Source: Moraxellaceae bacterium
Lineage (GTDB): Bacteria; Pseudomonadota; Gammaproteobacteria; Pseudomonadales; Moraxellaceae
DNA: 57,195 bases
Assembly (NCBI GenBank): GCA_003543245.1
Contig: DPJB01000042.1
Location: 10,536-67,730, forward strand
Direction: 5' to 3'
How positions within the stretch are numbered: the stretch's first letter is position 1; each line of letters starts with the position of its first letter. Both the position numbers and the translations under genes were made by a program. The notes beneath the pieces are model-generated. The model ran no database searches. It was not told the origin of the DNA and saw only the letters and a list, made by a program, of their open reading frames with translations. Below, one piece after another: positions 44,837 to 54,110 of this stretch.

Positions 44837-46332
44837 TTAAACCTCTCGATCACGCCCTTCACTTCATCCCTCTCATTGTTATTCATCCCCACGAGATACA
44901 TCAGCGCTGCGTAAGCAGCGGTAAAGATCACCACCTTGGCAAGGAGCACCGACCAACCGGCTCCCGGCACTATTCGCAAGACTCCAGCAACGCCAAGGCA
45001 GCCCACAAATGCTGGAGCGATACCCTTCGACAGGGCGCTAAAGAATCTCGGAATATCCAGCCCAAGCACACGATGGTAGTAGACATTCATGACTACGACA
45101 GCCACTGCCCAGCCAGACGCAATCCCGAGCGCCATGCCCAGCACGCCCAGCGATTCCAGCAGGTAGTAACCCAAGACGACACCCAGTGGCAGCGCAACAA
45201 GATAGACCTTGGCCTTGAACGCAAACAGCGCCTTTGCTTCAAGCAGCTGATTAGCGAACGACTGCACCAGTGGCACCGTGTAGGCGAGCATGATCACCAG
45301 CGCCACCAACCAAGCAGAACCGTACTCAGGTCCCGCCCAAAGCTGCAGGAACTCATGCCCGAAAGATGCGAACCCGCCAAGAATCAGCAGCAAGATCAGT
45401 AGCGCCATGCGGCCGATCCGTGCCATTTCCTTGCCAAGTTCCTGCGGACTCGCGTTGGCGACTGTCATGTATGTGGCGCGAGGCAGGAATAGACCGGTGA
45501 TCGCCGTCGAGAAAGTTCCATAGTAAGTCCCGAACATTATCCCTATGCCGTACACAGCCACGGCCTCCATGCCGATCACCTTACCGACGATGATCTGCCC
45601 GCTGTGCCATTGCAGCTGACCAATGATCGAAAACAGAAAAACCCACGCGGAAAACGTCAACACACTGCGCACTATCTGAACGTTCATGGACCTCATGCTG
45701 AACCGCGCACCAATGCTTCGCACAGCGTAAAAGGCGTTAGCCATGAATACGAGAAGTGAAAGCGTCGTGTCCAAGGCAACCAGCGCGACGGCACCGCCGC
45801 CACTGTTAAGAAGCGTAAGAATCAGACAGATCCGCACCAAGTATCGAGCGAGATTAACTAACTTCGGGTACGTAAATCGTTCATATCCCGCACAGATCGC
45901 CGTGAACAAGCTTGCCGAAACAGTCAGCACCACATTCACAATCAGTAGTAGCAACATGATCCGCGCCTGATCTCGCTGTCCCTGATCCAGCGTGCCGCTG
46001 AACCACGCATCGATATGGGCATAAAAGATTCCCCCTAGGCCCATAATGGCGGCCGCGGCCAGCGCATTCACTACGATAGCCGCGCCGAGGAACCGTGCTT
46101 CCTGCGTCCGATCCCCCTTTGCCACACATTGAGCAACGTAACGAGTCACGGCGTTGTTTAGCCCGAAATCGAGCACACCAAGGTACGCCGCCAGCGATCC
46201 GATCAGCAGATACAGCCCGTACTCCGCATTACCCAACGCGCGGATAATGAACGGTGTCAGCAGCAACCCGGATAGATTGACGACCAAAATGGTGGCGTAG
46301 GACAGCAATGCCCCGCGACGGATTTCACTCAC
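44821..46332 (-). CDS. Polysaccharide flippase (Wzx type), copy 2
   Basis: This 503-residue membrane protein has about 12-14 helices. Its N-terminus, RRGALLSYATILVVNLSGLLLTPFIIRALGNAEYGLYLLIGSLAAYLGVLDFGLNNAVTRYVA, is typical of Wzx/RfbX proteins. It likely exports the repeat unit made by the glycosyltransferases just downstream. Its sequence is unlike the other three flippases here (the 48527 and 50213 genes resemble the 28112 gene more). It is the first gene after the scar region at 46.3-47.0 kb. Confidence 0.92.
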   Translation of the reverse strand: MSEIRRGALLSYATILVVNLSGLLLTPFIIRALGNAEYGLYLLIGSLAAYLGVLDFGLNNAVTRYVAQCVAKGDRTQEARFLGAAIVVNALAAAAIMGLGGIFYAHIDAWFSGTLDQGQRDQARIMLLLLIVNVVLTVSASLFTAICAGYERFTYPKLVNLARYLVRICLILTLLNSGGGAVALVALDTTLSLLVFMANAFYAVRSIGARFSMRSMNVQIVRSVLTFSAWVFLFSIIGQLQWHSGQIIVGKVIGMEAVAVYGIGIMFGTYYGTFSTAITGLFLPRATYMTVANASPQELGKEMARIGRMALLILLLILGGFASFGHEFLQLWAGPEYGSAWLVALVIMLAYTVPLVQSFANQLLEAKALFAFKAKVYLVALPLGVVLGYYLLESLGVLGMALGIASGWAVAVVVMNVYYHRVLGLDIPRFFSALSKGIAPAFVGCLGVAGVLRIVPGAGWSVLLAKVVIFTAAYAALMYLVGMNNNERDEVKGVIERFKWTHA

Positions 46333-46827
46333 GCCCCTAATCTCCTACCTGCCAATGCGCAGCTTATGGGATAGGTTCTCTGCCTGCGCCAGCCACCACT
46401 ACTCATCCCCGCCGAGTCGTAGCCTGTCGACCAGCGCAGCAGTTGCATATCCGACGCCGTACTCACCCTCAACTTAGGCGCACCTACTACCCGCCACGGC
46501 AGCATCTCGACCTGGCTACTGACTCCGAGTACAAGGTTGCTGTGATAACGATCAATTTCCACCCATCCCCCCCGCCCCGCGCGCAGCATTTATTGCAGGA
46601 GACAGTGCAGCAGCAAGCATGTCAGCGTAGTGCAAGGCACCGTGCACACTCAGATGATTATTATAACGATGGAAAGATGTTGCTCCCTGACCAACGGCGC
46701 AGTTTGGTGTACACCTCCACTGCGCCGGGTCAATCCGCTTGTGCGGTGACAAGGTCTTCTTCTCGGCCTCAAAAAAAACTACTCTTTGCTCGTAGTGTGC
46801 CGCGCCGGACTTGGGCGAGTTGCCCGC
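46333..46827. other. Non-coding or decayed region with no intact gene
   Basis: There is no convincing gene on either strand. The minus-strand frame that runs on from the wecB remnant includes RYNNHLSVHGALHY (around 46640), which faintly resembles the C-terminal end of IS3-type transposases (YN...HGAL). This is too weak to call an insertion sequence. No inverted terminal repeats were recognised. The stretch probably records past deletions or insertions. Confidence 0.45.
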
Positions 46828-46899
46828 CTTGACCAGCAGGGCCATTTTGATGACCTCGGGGCGGGAGCCAAACACCAGCAGGACTTTCTTTGCTTCCAT
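46828..46899 (-). pseudogene. wecB (UDP-GlcNAc 2-epimerase) N-terminal remnant
   Basis: The minus strand from the ATG at 46899 reads MEAKKVLLVFGSRPEVIKMA and then LLVKA, matching the first 24 or so residues of WecB (K-V-x-x-V-F-G-T-R-P-E-A-I-K-M-A-P-L-V). After that the similarity stops abruptly although the frame stays open to 46552. Lying 139 bp after a UDP-HexNAc dehydrogenase, it looks like the leftover of a former dehydrogenase-wecB pair. Confidence 0.75.
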
Positions 46900-46993
46900 G
46901 TTGTCATCTATCCGGATAGTCGGGTTTTACCTGGTTTATCCGCGGCGTCGCTCTGCGTACCACAAGGGTAAATCTGCCCCCACAAACGGGGTA

Positions 46994-47018
46994 GTCGCGG
47001 CTGAAGCCGCTCCCACAG
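46994..47018. repeat. REP-like extragenic palindrome
   Basis: The minus strand reads CTGTGGGAGCGGCTTCAGCC followed by GCGAC, the widely seen GTGGGAGCGGCTTCAGCCGC-type repetitive palindrome of pseudomonads and relatives (stem GCGGCT/AGCCGC). It lies 21 bp past the tviB-like stop, between it and the wecB remnant. Only this one copy was noticed in the window. Confidence 0.7.
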
Positions 47019-47038
47019 GGCGGGGGGTGGCGCTGGGG

Positions 47039-48334
47039 CTAGAGACGCCACACACTAAAGCCGGCTTGTTCCAATGTCCGGCGGTTGAATACCGATTTCA
47101 CATCCATGAACGGAGTGTTGGGGCCGGTAATGCGACTCAGTGCATGCACGTCCATGGCTTTGATATCTGTATGCGCGACGGCGGCAATCACGGCATCGGC
47201 CTGCTTTACATCCGACAGGGGAGTCAGGTGAATGCCGTATTCATCTACCGCCTCATGCGCCTCTGCGATGCTGTCGCACACCACTACGTTCAAGCCGTAC
47301 TCCTGCAGTTCGTGAACGATGTCGATCACCTTGGTGTTGCGGATGTCGGCACAGTTTTCCTTGAAGGTAAGGCCCAAAACCAGCACGGTGGCACCGGGCT
47401 TCATGCGGCCGGTCTTGATCATCAGCTTGACGGTTTGCTGCGCAATGTAGCTGCCCATGCGGTCGTTAATGCGGCGGCCGGCCAGAATGATTTCGGGGTT
47501 GTAGCCCAGCGTGCTTACCTTGTGGGTAAGGTAGTACGGGTCTACCCCGATGCAGTGCCCACCCACCAGACCGGGGCGGAACGGCAGAAAGTTCCACTTG
47601 GTGCCGGCGGCTTCCAGCACTTCCAGCGTATCGATACCCATCAGGTTAAAAATGACAGCCAGTTCATTCACCAGGGCAATGTTCACGTCGCGCTGGGTGT
47701 TCTCGATAACCTTGGCTGCCTCCGCCACGCGAATGCTGCTGGCGCGGTACACGCCCGCCTCCACCACGGTTTCGTAAAGGGCGGCAACCTGATCAAGCGA
47801 GTCTGCATCTTCGGCAGACACAATCTTGGTAATGGTCTCAAGGCGATGGACTTTGTCGCCCGGCACAATACGCTCCGGCGAATAACCCAGCTTGAAGCCT
47901 TCGCCGCGCTTTTTGCCACTCAGGCGCTCGATGATCGGGCTGCACACATCCTCGGTTACTCCTGGGTATACCGTGCTTTCATAAATGACAATCGCGCCGG
48001 GCTTAAGGTGTGGTGCCAGTGTTTCGGTAGCCTTCACCACGGGTGTAAGGTCAGGCTGTTTGGCATTATCAATGGGCGTAGGCACTGCCACCACAACGTA
48101 ATCGGCCGTGGCCAGGTCTTTGCCATTGCTGGTAAAGGCAAGCTTGCTGGCGGCCTTGAAGGCCTCTGGCTCCATTTCGCCCGTGGGGTCATACCCCTCA
48201 CGGTAAGCCTGCAACTTGGGCTCGCTGACATCAAAACCAATGGTGTTGATCTTGCGACCAAAGGCCAGTGCCAGGGGCAGGCCGACATAGCCCAGGCCAA
48301 CGACGGCGACGGTTTTGTTGGTGATATCAGTCAT
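47039..48334 (-). CDS. UDP-N-acetylhexosamine 6-dehydrogenase (TviB/WbpO-like)
   Basis: This 431-residue protein has an intact NAD motif VVGLGYVGLPLA (11-22), STVYPGVTE, SPERIVPGD, the ENTQRDVNIALVNELA lysine/asparagine region and the catalytic cysteine in PGLVGGHCIGVDPYYL. These motifs match the TviB/WbpO/WecC group acting on UDP-GlcNAc, UDP-GalNAc or UDP-ManNAc. The product is a UDP-HexNAc uronate. With wecB reduced to a remnant, the direct UDP-GlcNAc (TviB-type) reaction is more likely than the ManNAc one. It contrasts with the degenerate dehydrogenase at 20638. Confidence 0.9.
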   Translation of the reverse strand: MTDITNKTVAVVGLGYVGLPLALAFGRKINTIGFDVSEPKLQAYREGYDPTGEMEPEAFKAASKLAFTSNGKDLATADYVVVAVPTPIDNAKQPDLTPVVKATETLAPHLKPGAIVIYESTVYPGVTEDVCSPIIERLSGKKRGEGFKLGYSPERIVPGDKVHRLETITKIVSAEDADSLDQVAALYETVVEAGVYRASSIRVAEAAKVIENTQRDVNIALVNELAVIFNLMGIDTLEVLEAAGTKWNFLPFRPGLVGGHCIGVDPYYLTHKVSTLGYNPEIILAGRRINDRMGSYIAQQTVKLMIKTGRMKPGATVLVLGLTFKENCADIRNTKVIDIVHELQEYGLNVVVCDSIAEAHEAVDEYGIHLTPLSDVKQADAVIAAVAHTDIKAMDVHALSRITGPNTPFMDVKSVFNRRTLEQAGFSVWRL

Positions 48335-48526
48335 GGTGCAGCTTCCTTTTGTTCTTGATCTGGATGATCAGCAATCAAAAAAATAAGTAACGCCCCCGGG
48401 ACTGGATTGTCATGGTCCTGAGAGCGGCAGTGCGTGATCTGACAGGCCGTGGAGTATGGCGCTGTCGTGTGACAAATGGTTGTCGGTCAGGGCCTGCCCT
48501 CCGGACCAGTACGAGCGGGGCCGAAA

Positions 48527-50080
48527 TCAGGGCAGAGTAGTGTAGCCGGACGTTGCTTGCAGTGCAGCGCTGGCAGGCGGTGCCGATGGAACTTCATCGC
48601 CGCTGCCACGCGTGTCAGGCGGCTGCGTGACAGGCGGCCGCACCGCCGATTTGCGGGGAACACGCTGCTGTACCTGAGCCAGCAGGTAGCTGCGGACCAC
48701 CCGGCACTCCCGTATCTGCAGAAAGAAGGCCAGACTGCAGTACAACACCATGGCGCACCCCGTCAGCAACAGCAAGGCTGCGACGGGCGGGGCCTTCACC
48801 CAAGGCGCCAGGGCACTGACAGCACCAATGACCACCAGTGACACGCCAAGGATTTGCAGCAAGTCCTTTACCTGCTGCCACAGCCGGTAATCAATCACGC
48901 GACTCACCACGTAGCAGTTAAGCAAGGCGCTGGCACCGGACAGGGCGACAAATCCCCACAGCAGGGTTTTGATACCCCACAGCGATAACAGCAGCAGCAC
49001 GGCAATGGAGACGGCGCCCTTGGCAATACTGATGGTAAGGATCAGGTCGGAGCGCCCCTGCGACTTGAGCAGGCTGCGGCTGACGGCCTCGACCATCACG
49101 CCATAGCCGGACAGGGCAATGATCTGCAGCATCCATGCCGAATCGCTCCACTGCTCACCCAGCACAACATGGGTAATCTGGCTGGCGCACGCCACCAGGA
49201 TGGCAATCCCCAGAAAACTGATGAGGCAGGCAGACCGCAGCAGGCCGGCCGCATAGTGAAGGTAGAGCGGTTTGAACTCGGCCCGCCGCACCAGAATGGG
49301 AAACGAGGTCTTTTCCACAATGGTGGTGGCCAGCGCCGTAAAGACCTCGCTCACGCGGGCGGCCTGCGCATAGTGCCCCGCCACGCCGGCACCGGCACTC
49401 TTGCCGGCCGCCACCACCACAATGTTCTGATAAATGACCTCTGCCACACCCGCCAGCATGAGGCGCGACCCAAAACCGAAGTGCTCCCTCAGGAGCGTCA
49501 TCGACAACCGCAGTCCCGGAAAGTAACGGGTATGCAGCCAGCAGGCCAGCAGGGTGAACACGGTCTCGGCAATCTGCTGCCCAACCAGTGCCCAGTATCC
49601 GTATCCCTGTATCGCCATGCTGTAGGCAACGGCGAGGGAAAAAACGCCAGCCAGGATGAAAATGAACGATTGCGACTTGAAGCGGAGTTCTTTGGTCAGC
49701 TTGGTGATCTGGATAAGGCCGAGTGACCGGATAATGACGGTGACACTCAGTACCTTGATCAGCCAGTCCAGCTCGGGCTCTTTATAAAAGCCTGCCACCA
49801 CCGGGGCCAGCAAAAAGGCCAAGCCATAAAACAGGAGCGCGACGACCAGATTGAAAATGAACACGGTCGAATAGTCGGCATTGGTCAGTGTCCGCTTGCG
49901 GATCAGGGAACCGCTCAGACCAGAATCAATCAGCATGTTGGCAATCGAAACTACGATACCGACCATGGCATACAGGCCGACGTCGTGCGGGGTCAGGATT
50001 CTGGCCAGGATGAAGATTGCGACTATTTTTAGAAACTGTGCGCCAAACCGTTCTGCAAAAACCCAGAAATAATGTCTCAC
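48527..50080 (-). CDS. Polysaccharide flippase (WzxC type), copy 3
   Basis: From a GTG at 50080 (AAGG seven or so bases before) this is a 517-residue membrane protein starting VRHYFWVFAERFGAQFLKIVAIFILARILTPHDVGLYAMVGIVVSIANMLIDSGLSGSLIRK, typical of WzxC-like transporters. The ATG at 50152 lacks a ribosome site and adds 24 non-hydrophobic residues. The C-terminus has an unusual proline/threonine/alanine-rich tail of about 40 residues (RVPRKSAVRPPVTQPP onward). It is followed by a 192-bp gap before tviB. Confidence 0.9.
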   Translation of the reverse strand: MRHYFWVFAERFGAQFLKIVAIFILARILTPHDVGLYAMVGIVVSIANMLIDSGLSGSLIRKRTLTNADYSTVFIFNLVVALLFYGLAFLLAPVVAGFYKEPELDWLIKVLSVTVIIRSLGLIQITKLTKELRFKSQSFIFILAGVFSLAVAYSMAIQGYGYWALVGQQIAETVFTLLACWLHTRYFPGLRLSMTLLREHFGFGSRLMLAGVAEVIYQNIVVVAAGKSAGAGVAGHYAQAARVSEVFTALATTIVEKTSFPILVRRAEFKPLYLHYAAGLLRSACLISFLGIAILVACASQITHVVLGEQWSDSAWMLQIIALSGYGVMVEAVSRSLLKSQGRSDLILTISIAKGAVSIAVLLLLSLWGIKTLLWGFVALSGASALLNCYVVSRVIDYRLWQQVKDLLQILGVSLVVIGAVSALAPWVKAPPVAALLLLTGCAMVLYCSLAFFLQIRECRVVRSYLLAQVQQRVPRKSAVRPPVTQPPDTRGSGDEVPSAPPASAALQATSGYTTLP

Positions 50081-50212
50081 CCAACGCCCTTGTTTGTGTG
50101 CTGCAACCTGCTGATGAAAAAGGCCTGCCTTTCCCGGCAGACACGGCTTCATCAGGGATAGTCTTGTGCAAATTGTTTTGAATGATTAACCAGATCCGTT
50201 TGCGGCAACGGT

Positions 50213-51655
50213 TTACCGTGCCAGCCGCTGCCGGACCTTGTACAGCAGCATCATGAAGCCTTCGGCCTTTACGGCCAGACTGGCCAGCAGATAGCTGGCA
50301 ACCCCTGCCCCACCGGCCAGTATCAGTTCCAGCAACGGATGCAGTTGCAGTTGTTGCTGTATGCCCCACGCCACCAGTGCAGCCAGCAAGGCCACCATGA
50401 CGGGCTTGAATGCGTCTACCATCTGGTCGGCCAGCCCGTACTGGATAAGCCGGGCGGAGTAATACGTGTTGGGCACCAGTGCCAGTGCAGAGCCGGCAAC
50501 CTGACTGATGACAATGGCAAGCAAGCCGTGTGGAATGGCGAGCACCAGTAGCCCGATGTTAACGGTCTTCTTGAGCAGTCCGGTCTTTAGCACCAGATCC
50601 GACCGGCCTTTTACATTAAGAATGTTAAGGTTGATGGCATTAAGTGCAAAAAACACGCCCACCACGCAAAGAATCTGCAGATAGCCGATAGCCCCCTGCC
50701 ATTTGGGCTGAAACACCAGGGCAAACAAGGGTTCGGCCAGCGCCCCTAGCAACAGCATGACGGGGGCCATCATGAACATCATCATCTGGATGATTTGCCG
50801 GTACTTGTGCCGCAGGGCATCGTTGTCGTCCTGCAGGCTGGCAATGGCCGGATAGGTAGCCTGCTGCACGGCACTGGTCAGTTGCTGGGCAATCAGCTCG
50901 GTAATCTTGCGCGCAAAAAAGTACAGGCCGGTGGCTTGTGCCGTAAAGAGCTTGCCAATCACCAGCACATACGAGTTCTGGTAAAGCACCGAGAGCATGC
51001 CGTCCAGCAGCAACTTGTAGCCAAAACCAAACATGGTCCCGAAGGCATGCAGACTGATGTCGGTGGTGGGACGCCAGCTGCTCAGGTACCACAGCACTGC
51101 GGCCGAGACGGCAGCCGACAGCAGTATCTGGCACACCAGGCTCCACACGCCGGCACCCTGCGCTGCCATGGTGACAGCCACCACACCAGACACCAGCACA
51201 CCGATGGTATTGGCAACCATCTGCACCTTGAAGTTCATGGCACGGCTTAGCACCGCAATCTGCACGGTTTTGCAGCCGTTAAAAAACACGACCAGACCAA
51301 CCACGCGCGCAAGTGCGGTAAGGTCTGGCTGCCCGTAAAAGTCAGCCACGAATGGTGCCGCCAGAAACAGCAGCGCATAGGCCAGCCCGCTTAGCATCAG
51401 GTTGCCAACAAAAACACTGCTCAGCTCAGTCTGGCTAACGGTCTTGCTGCGCACGACTGCCTGACCAAGGCCCGAGTCAGCGATTGCATTGCCCAGCTCG
51501 TAGCACACCATGACCATGGCAATCAGGCCGAATGCCTCGGGCGTGAGGAATGCGGCAAGCAGCAGGGTGAACAGTGCAAGCGCACCGCGCCCCATGACAA
51601 GATTGACCATGTTCCAGGCGACGCCAATGCCAATCTTGCGGTTCATGCCCTGCAT
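50213..51655 (-). CDS. Polysaccharide flippase (WzxC type), copy 4
   Basis: This 480-residue membrane protein has about 14 helices. It begins GIGVAWNMVNLVMGRGALALFTLLLAAFLTPEAFGLIAMVMVCYELGNAIADSGLGQAVVRSK and resembles its neighbour at 48527 and the one at 28112. Two WzxC-type genes in a row suggest either a duplication with new specificity or export of two glycans. The sulfotransferase gene ends 18 bp upstream. Confidence 0.9.
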   Translation of the reverse strand: MQGMNRKIGIGVAWNMVNLVMGRGALALFTLLLAAFLTPEAFGLIAMVMVCYELGNAIADSGLGQAVVRSKTVSQTELSSVFVGNLMLSGLAYALLFLAAPFVADFYGQPDLTALARVVGLVVFFNGCKTVQIAVLSRAMNFKVQMVANTIGVLVSGVVAVTMAAQGAGVWSLVCQILLSAAVSAAVLWYLSSWRPTTDISLHAFGTMFGFGYKLLLDGMLSVLYQNSYVLVIGKLFTAQATGLYFFARKITELIAQQLTSAVQQATYPAIASLQDDNDALRHKYRQIIQMMMFMMAPVMLLLGALAEPLFALVFQPKWQGAIGYLQILCVVGVFFALNAINLNILNVKGRSDLVLKTGLLKKTVNIGLLVLAIPHGLLAIVISQVAGSALALVPNTYYSARLIQYGLADQMVDAFKPVMVALLAALVAWGIQQQLQLHPLLELILAGGAGVASYLLASLAVKAEGFMMLLYKVRQRLAR

Positions 51656-51673
51656 ATGACCATCACACCTGTT

Positions 51674-52378
51674 TCACGTACGGTTCTCCCAAGGAAAATC
51701 CGTGGCAGATGATTGAACCCCAAGAAAAGAAACAAAGTGCTGATAAGCACCAGGTTCGGCAACATTGATAATCAGCAGGTCGTCTGGTCTGTTGGAAAAA
51801 TACGCTATCACATCACGGTTATAGCGTTCGTAATGCGCGATCATGATTTCCTTGTTATAGGGATCATGTTCAGGAGTGCCATGCACTTTGACGGTGTTGT
51901 ACATAAATCCTTTGCGTACATAGTCGGCATTACGCAGATCATCCGCCGTTGGCGTATTACCATTTTGTCCAAACAGCTTGCCATGAAAGCGCGTGACAGA
52001 CTGATACCACTGCTCGGCATCGTCACGCAGGGTCAGGATGAACTTGCTGCCTGGAAATGCTTGGTCCAGGTGCTTCCATGTCTCGGGCCAGCTGAACGGG
52101 ATATCCTGAAACACCTGAGCACTGTTGCAATACTCGATGACCGGATCAAAGTTGTTGTCAAAGTAATACTTGTCAGCCAATAACTCTGCCTTACGCTGAT
52201 TACCGACCGAATATCCCAGATCGCTGAATGCGCGAGCCAGTGAGGTGGTGCCTGTCTTGTTGCGACCAATACAGAAAATCTTCTGCTTACCCATTGAACG
52301 GACATGCGCAGACATATCCCTGCACGACTCAAAAATGCGGGACTTGGCCGCTCTGGCAACAGACAAAAAACCCGTCAT
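51674..52378 (-). CDS. Sulfotransferase family protein 1
   Basis: From the ATG at 52378, inside the stop of the next sulfotransferase gene (ATGA), this is a 234-residue protein. The 5'-phosphosulfate loop is KIFCIGRNKTGTTSLARAF (RNKTGTTS 39-46), and the 3'-phosphate motif is KFILTLRDDAEQWYQS (R118, S127). This matches PAPS-dependent sulfotransferases of the small type. A later ATG (residue 29, MGKQKIFCIG) is possible. Together with the second sulfotransferase and the CysQ-CysC fusion it suggests sulfation of the exported glycan. Confidence 0.88.
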   Translation of the reverse strand: MTGFLSVARAAKSRIFESCRDMSAHVRSMGKQKIFCIGRNKTGTTSLARAFSDLGYSVGNQRKAELLADKYYFDNNFDPVIEYCNSAQVFQDIPFSWPETWKHLDQAFPGSKFILTLRDDAEQWYQSVTRFHGKLFGQNGNTPTADDLRNADYVRKGFMYNTVKVHGTPEHDPYNKEIMIAHYERYNRDVIAYFSNRPDDLLIINVAEPGAYQHFVSFLGVQSSATDFPWENRT

Positions 52379-53388
52379 TTCAAGCCACCTCGACTGCACT
52401 GGCGATAAGCCTCTTCGGCCTGTGCCTGTGTGTATTCCTTCAAACGCCAGACATTGGTGTGATCAAACCGGACCTCCCCCGTGTAGGGGTGCGGGCCGTG
52501 GTGAATGCCCTGCTGTGCAGCAAGCTTGCTGACAATGGCGGCGTGGTACGTGGCAGGCTGTTGGCAAAAATCCTCGTAAGGCACCAATAGCTTGCGCTCA
52601 TCGGGCAGCGCCCTGAAGGCGGTCTCAATGGCGTGGTTGATGGCATGAATCTGCCCGGCAGCCGACTGCAACGGATCGAGATCCTTGAGCTGCGGGTATT
52701 CGCGAATCTTGAACGAGTACCAGGTATTGATGGTGCCAAACTGGCGCTGGCGGGCCTCCAGCACGGACTGGATATTGAACACCGGATCACGGTACACCCA
52801 GACAAACAGGGCTTTGCCAAACAGGGCATTAATCGCCGGGATGTTCTGGTTGACGATCATGCCCTTGAGCGCAAACGGCTTTTCAAAAATATTGGCCAGT
52901 GCATTCAGTTCGTCACGCAGGCCACCAAGATTACCCTGCGCGGCCAACTGGGCATCGGGCAGGTAGTCCAGATCGGTAAACGGCAAAAACCGGCGCCAGA
53001 AATACCAGAACTCGTTGGGAGCCAGTGCACCACGGGTTTTGCCGTTATCCGAGCTAAAGTTGATGCTGGACGTAAAGTCCATGATCTCATTGCGAAAGTT
53101 GTAGCGCGGGTCTGCCAGCAACTGCTGGATCTTGGCCCCCGCCAGCGGGGCGCCATAAAAACGCGACAGCATGTTGGTGGGATAGGCCACCAGCCCGGTA
53201 GCAGCCAACCACTGCATGAACAGCGTGGTGCCAGAGCGCAAGCCGCCCATTACAAACAGCTTGGTAAAGTTTTCCGGGGCATTGCGCTTGAGGTCTTCGT
53301 TGGCCGGCTGCAGCATGTGGTTTATGTCATGCAGCAGGTGCTCCAGATCGGTATTGCGCTGGAATTCCTTTTTTCTCTCGGTCGTCAT
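52375..53388 (-). CDS. Sulfotransferase family protein 2
   Basis: From the ATG at 53388 this is a 337-residue protein with the 5'-phosphosulfate-binding loop KLFVMGGLRSGTTLFMQWLA (GGLRSGTT 48-55) and a 3'-phosphate motif in ALFVWVYRDPVFNIQSVLEA (R and S of the usual R-x7-S arrangement). LLVPYEDFCQQP is a common late sulfotransferase segment. A longer frame to 53451 overlaps the WbqC-like gene and lacks conservation. The acceptor is unknown; its place among glycan genes suggests a sugar. Confidence 0.88.
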   Translation of the reverse strand: MTTERKKEFQRNTDLEHLLHDINHMLQPANEDLKRNAPENFTKLFVMGGLRSGTTLFMQWLAATGLVAYPTNMLSRFYGAPLAGAKIQQLLADPRYNFRNEIMDFTSSINFSSDNGKTRGALAPNEFWYFWRRFLPFTDLDYLPDAQLAAQGNLGGLRDELNALANIFEKPFALKGMIVNQNIPAINALFGKALFVWVYRDPVFNIQSVLEARQRQFGTINTWYSFKIREYPQLKDLDPLQSAAGQIHAINHAIETAFRALPDERKLLVPYEDFCQQPATYHAAIVSKLAAQQGIHHGPHPYTGEVRFDHTNVWRLKEYTQAQAEEAYRQCSRGGLK

Positions 53389-53396
53389 GATGGCTC

Positions 53397-54092
53397 TCAG
53401 ACCAGTTCGTATTGTGTGAGGAGCGCCCGGACGTCGTCTTTGGTGCACCACATCAGGGGGTCAATCATGGAGAGATATGGCACAAAGGCATCACCGGCCT
53501 TGCGTTGCACATAGTGCAGATCGTTCATTTTGAGAAAATGCAGTGCCAACCCTTCTTCTGCAAACTGCTCGCGGGTGTACAGCGCCATACCACCAATACT
53601 GTTGATATAGGTATCGGCTTGCAGGGTTTTGCAGATGGACACCAGTTTGCCGGCGGCAGACGCATCGCGGTCATAATCAATATCAGACGAGAGTACGTGC
53701 CGGAACGGCAAGCCCAGATACTCCATCACCATCACCACAGAAGCGCGGCACATGCTGGTGACATCGCGGTTTTCTGCAGTAAGTACGGCGTTGATGAGCG
53801 GAAATACGGCATCAAAATTGGGGGCTTTGCCGTAGGCGTGCTCAATGCTCTTGATGACCTTGCTGAAATCCGCCTCAAACTGGTGTTCGTTAATCTTGCG
53901 GTTTTGCGATGCGCCCACCACGGGAAAGGTGATCTTGAGTGCTTCACCATTGGCCAGAATGCTGTTGCGGTTGATGTAGCCGCGCTTGATGAAGTTGACA
54001 TCGTCGTAAAAAACAAACGTGTCTACGCTCGCGGCCAGCTGGTAATAGCCAGGATACGCAAACAGGTAGGGCTGCATGATTGCAACTTTCAT
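53397..54092 (-). CDS. WbqC-like family protein
   Basis: This 231-residue protein begins MKVAIMQPYLFAYPGYYQL, the hallmark of the WbqC family, with FYDDVNFIKRGYINRNSI and INSIGGMALY later. The family is common in O-antigen clusters with 4-amino-4,6-dideoxyglucose genes, and the VioA-like aminotransferase gene is 18 bp upstream. The biochemical role is not firmly known; modification of the amino sugar is a reasonable guess. Confidence 0.93.
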   Translation of the reverse strand: MKVAIMQPYLFAYPGYYQLAASVDTFVFYDDVNFIKRGYINRNSILANGEALKITFPVVGASQNRKINEHQFEADFSKVIKSIEHAYGKAPNFDAVFPLINAVLTAENRDVTSMCRASVVMVMEYLGLPFRHVLSSDIDYDRDASAAGKLVSICKTLQADTYINSIGGMALYTREQFAEEGLALHFLKMNDLHYVQRKAGDAFVPYLSMIDPLMWCTKDDVRALLTQYELV

Positions 54093-54110
54093 AAGGGTCT
54101 CCGGGCCGGA

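Noticed and set aside
46552..46827. Insertion-sequence transposase fragment downstream of the wecB remnant
   Set aside because: Only a weak YN...HGAL likeness; no DDE residues, terminal repeats or target duplication were seen.
47246..47253. Another GGCGGTAG core on the minus strand, inside the TviB-like gene
   Set aside because: It lies in coding sequence (GGCGGTAGATG) and lacks the CGTG flank, so it is most likely chance.
46811..48358. 515-codon plus-strand frame opposite the TviB-like gene
   Set aside because: It overlaps a gene with all catalytic motifs on the other strand and has no recognisable domain.
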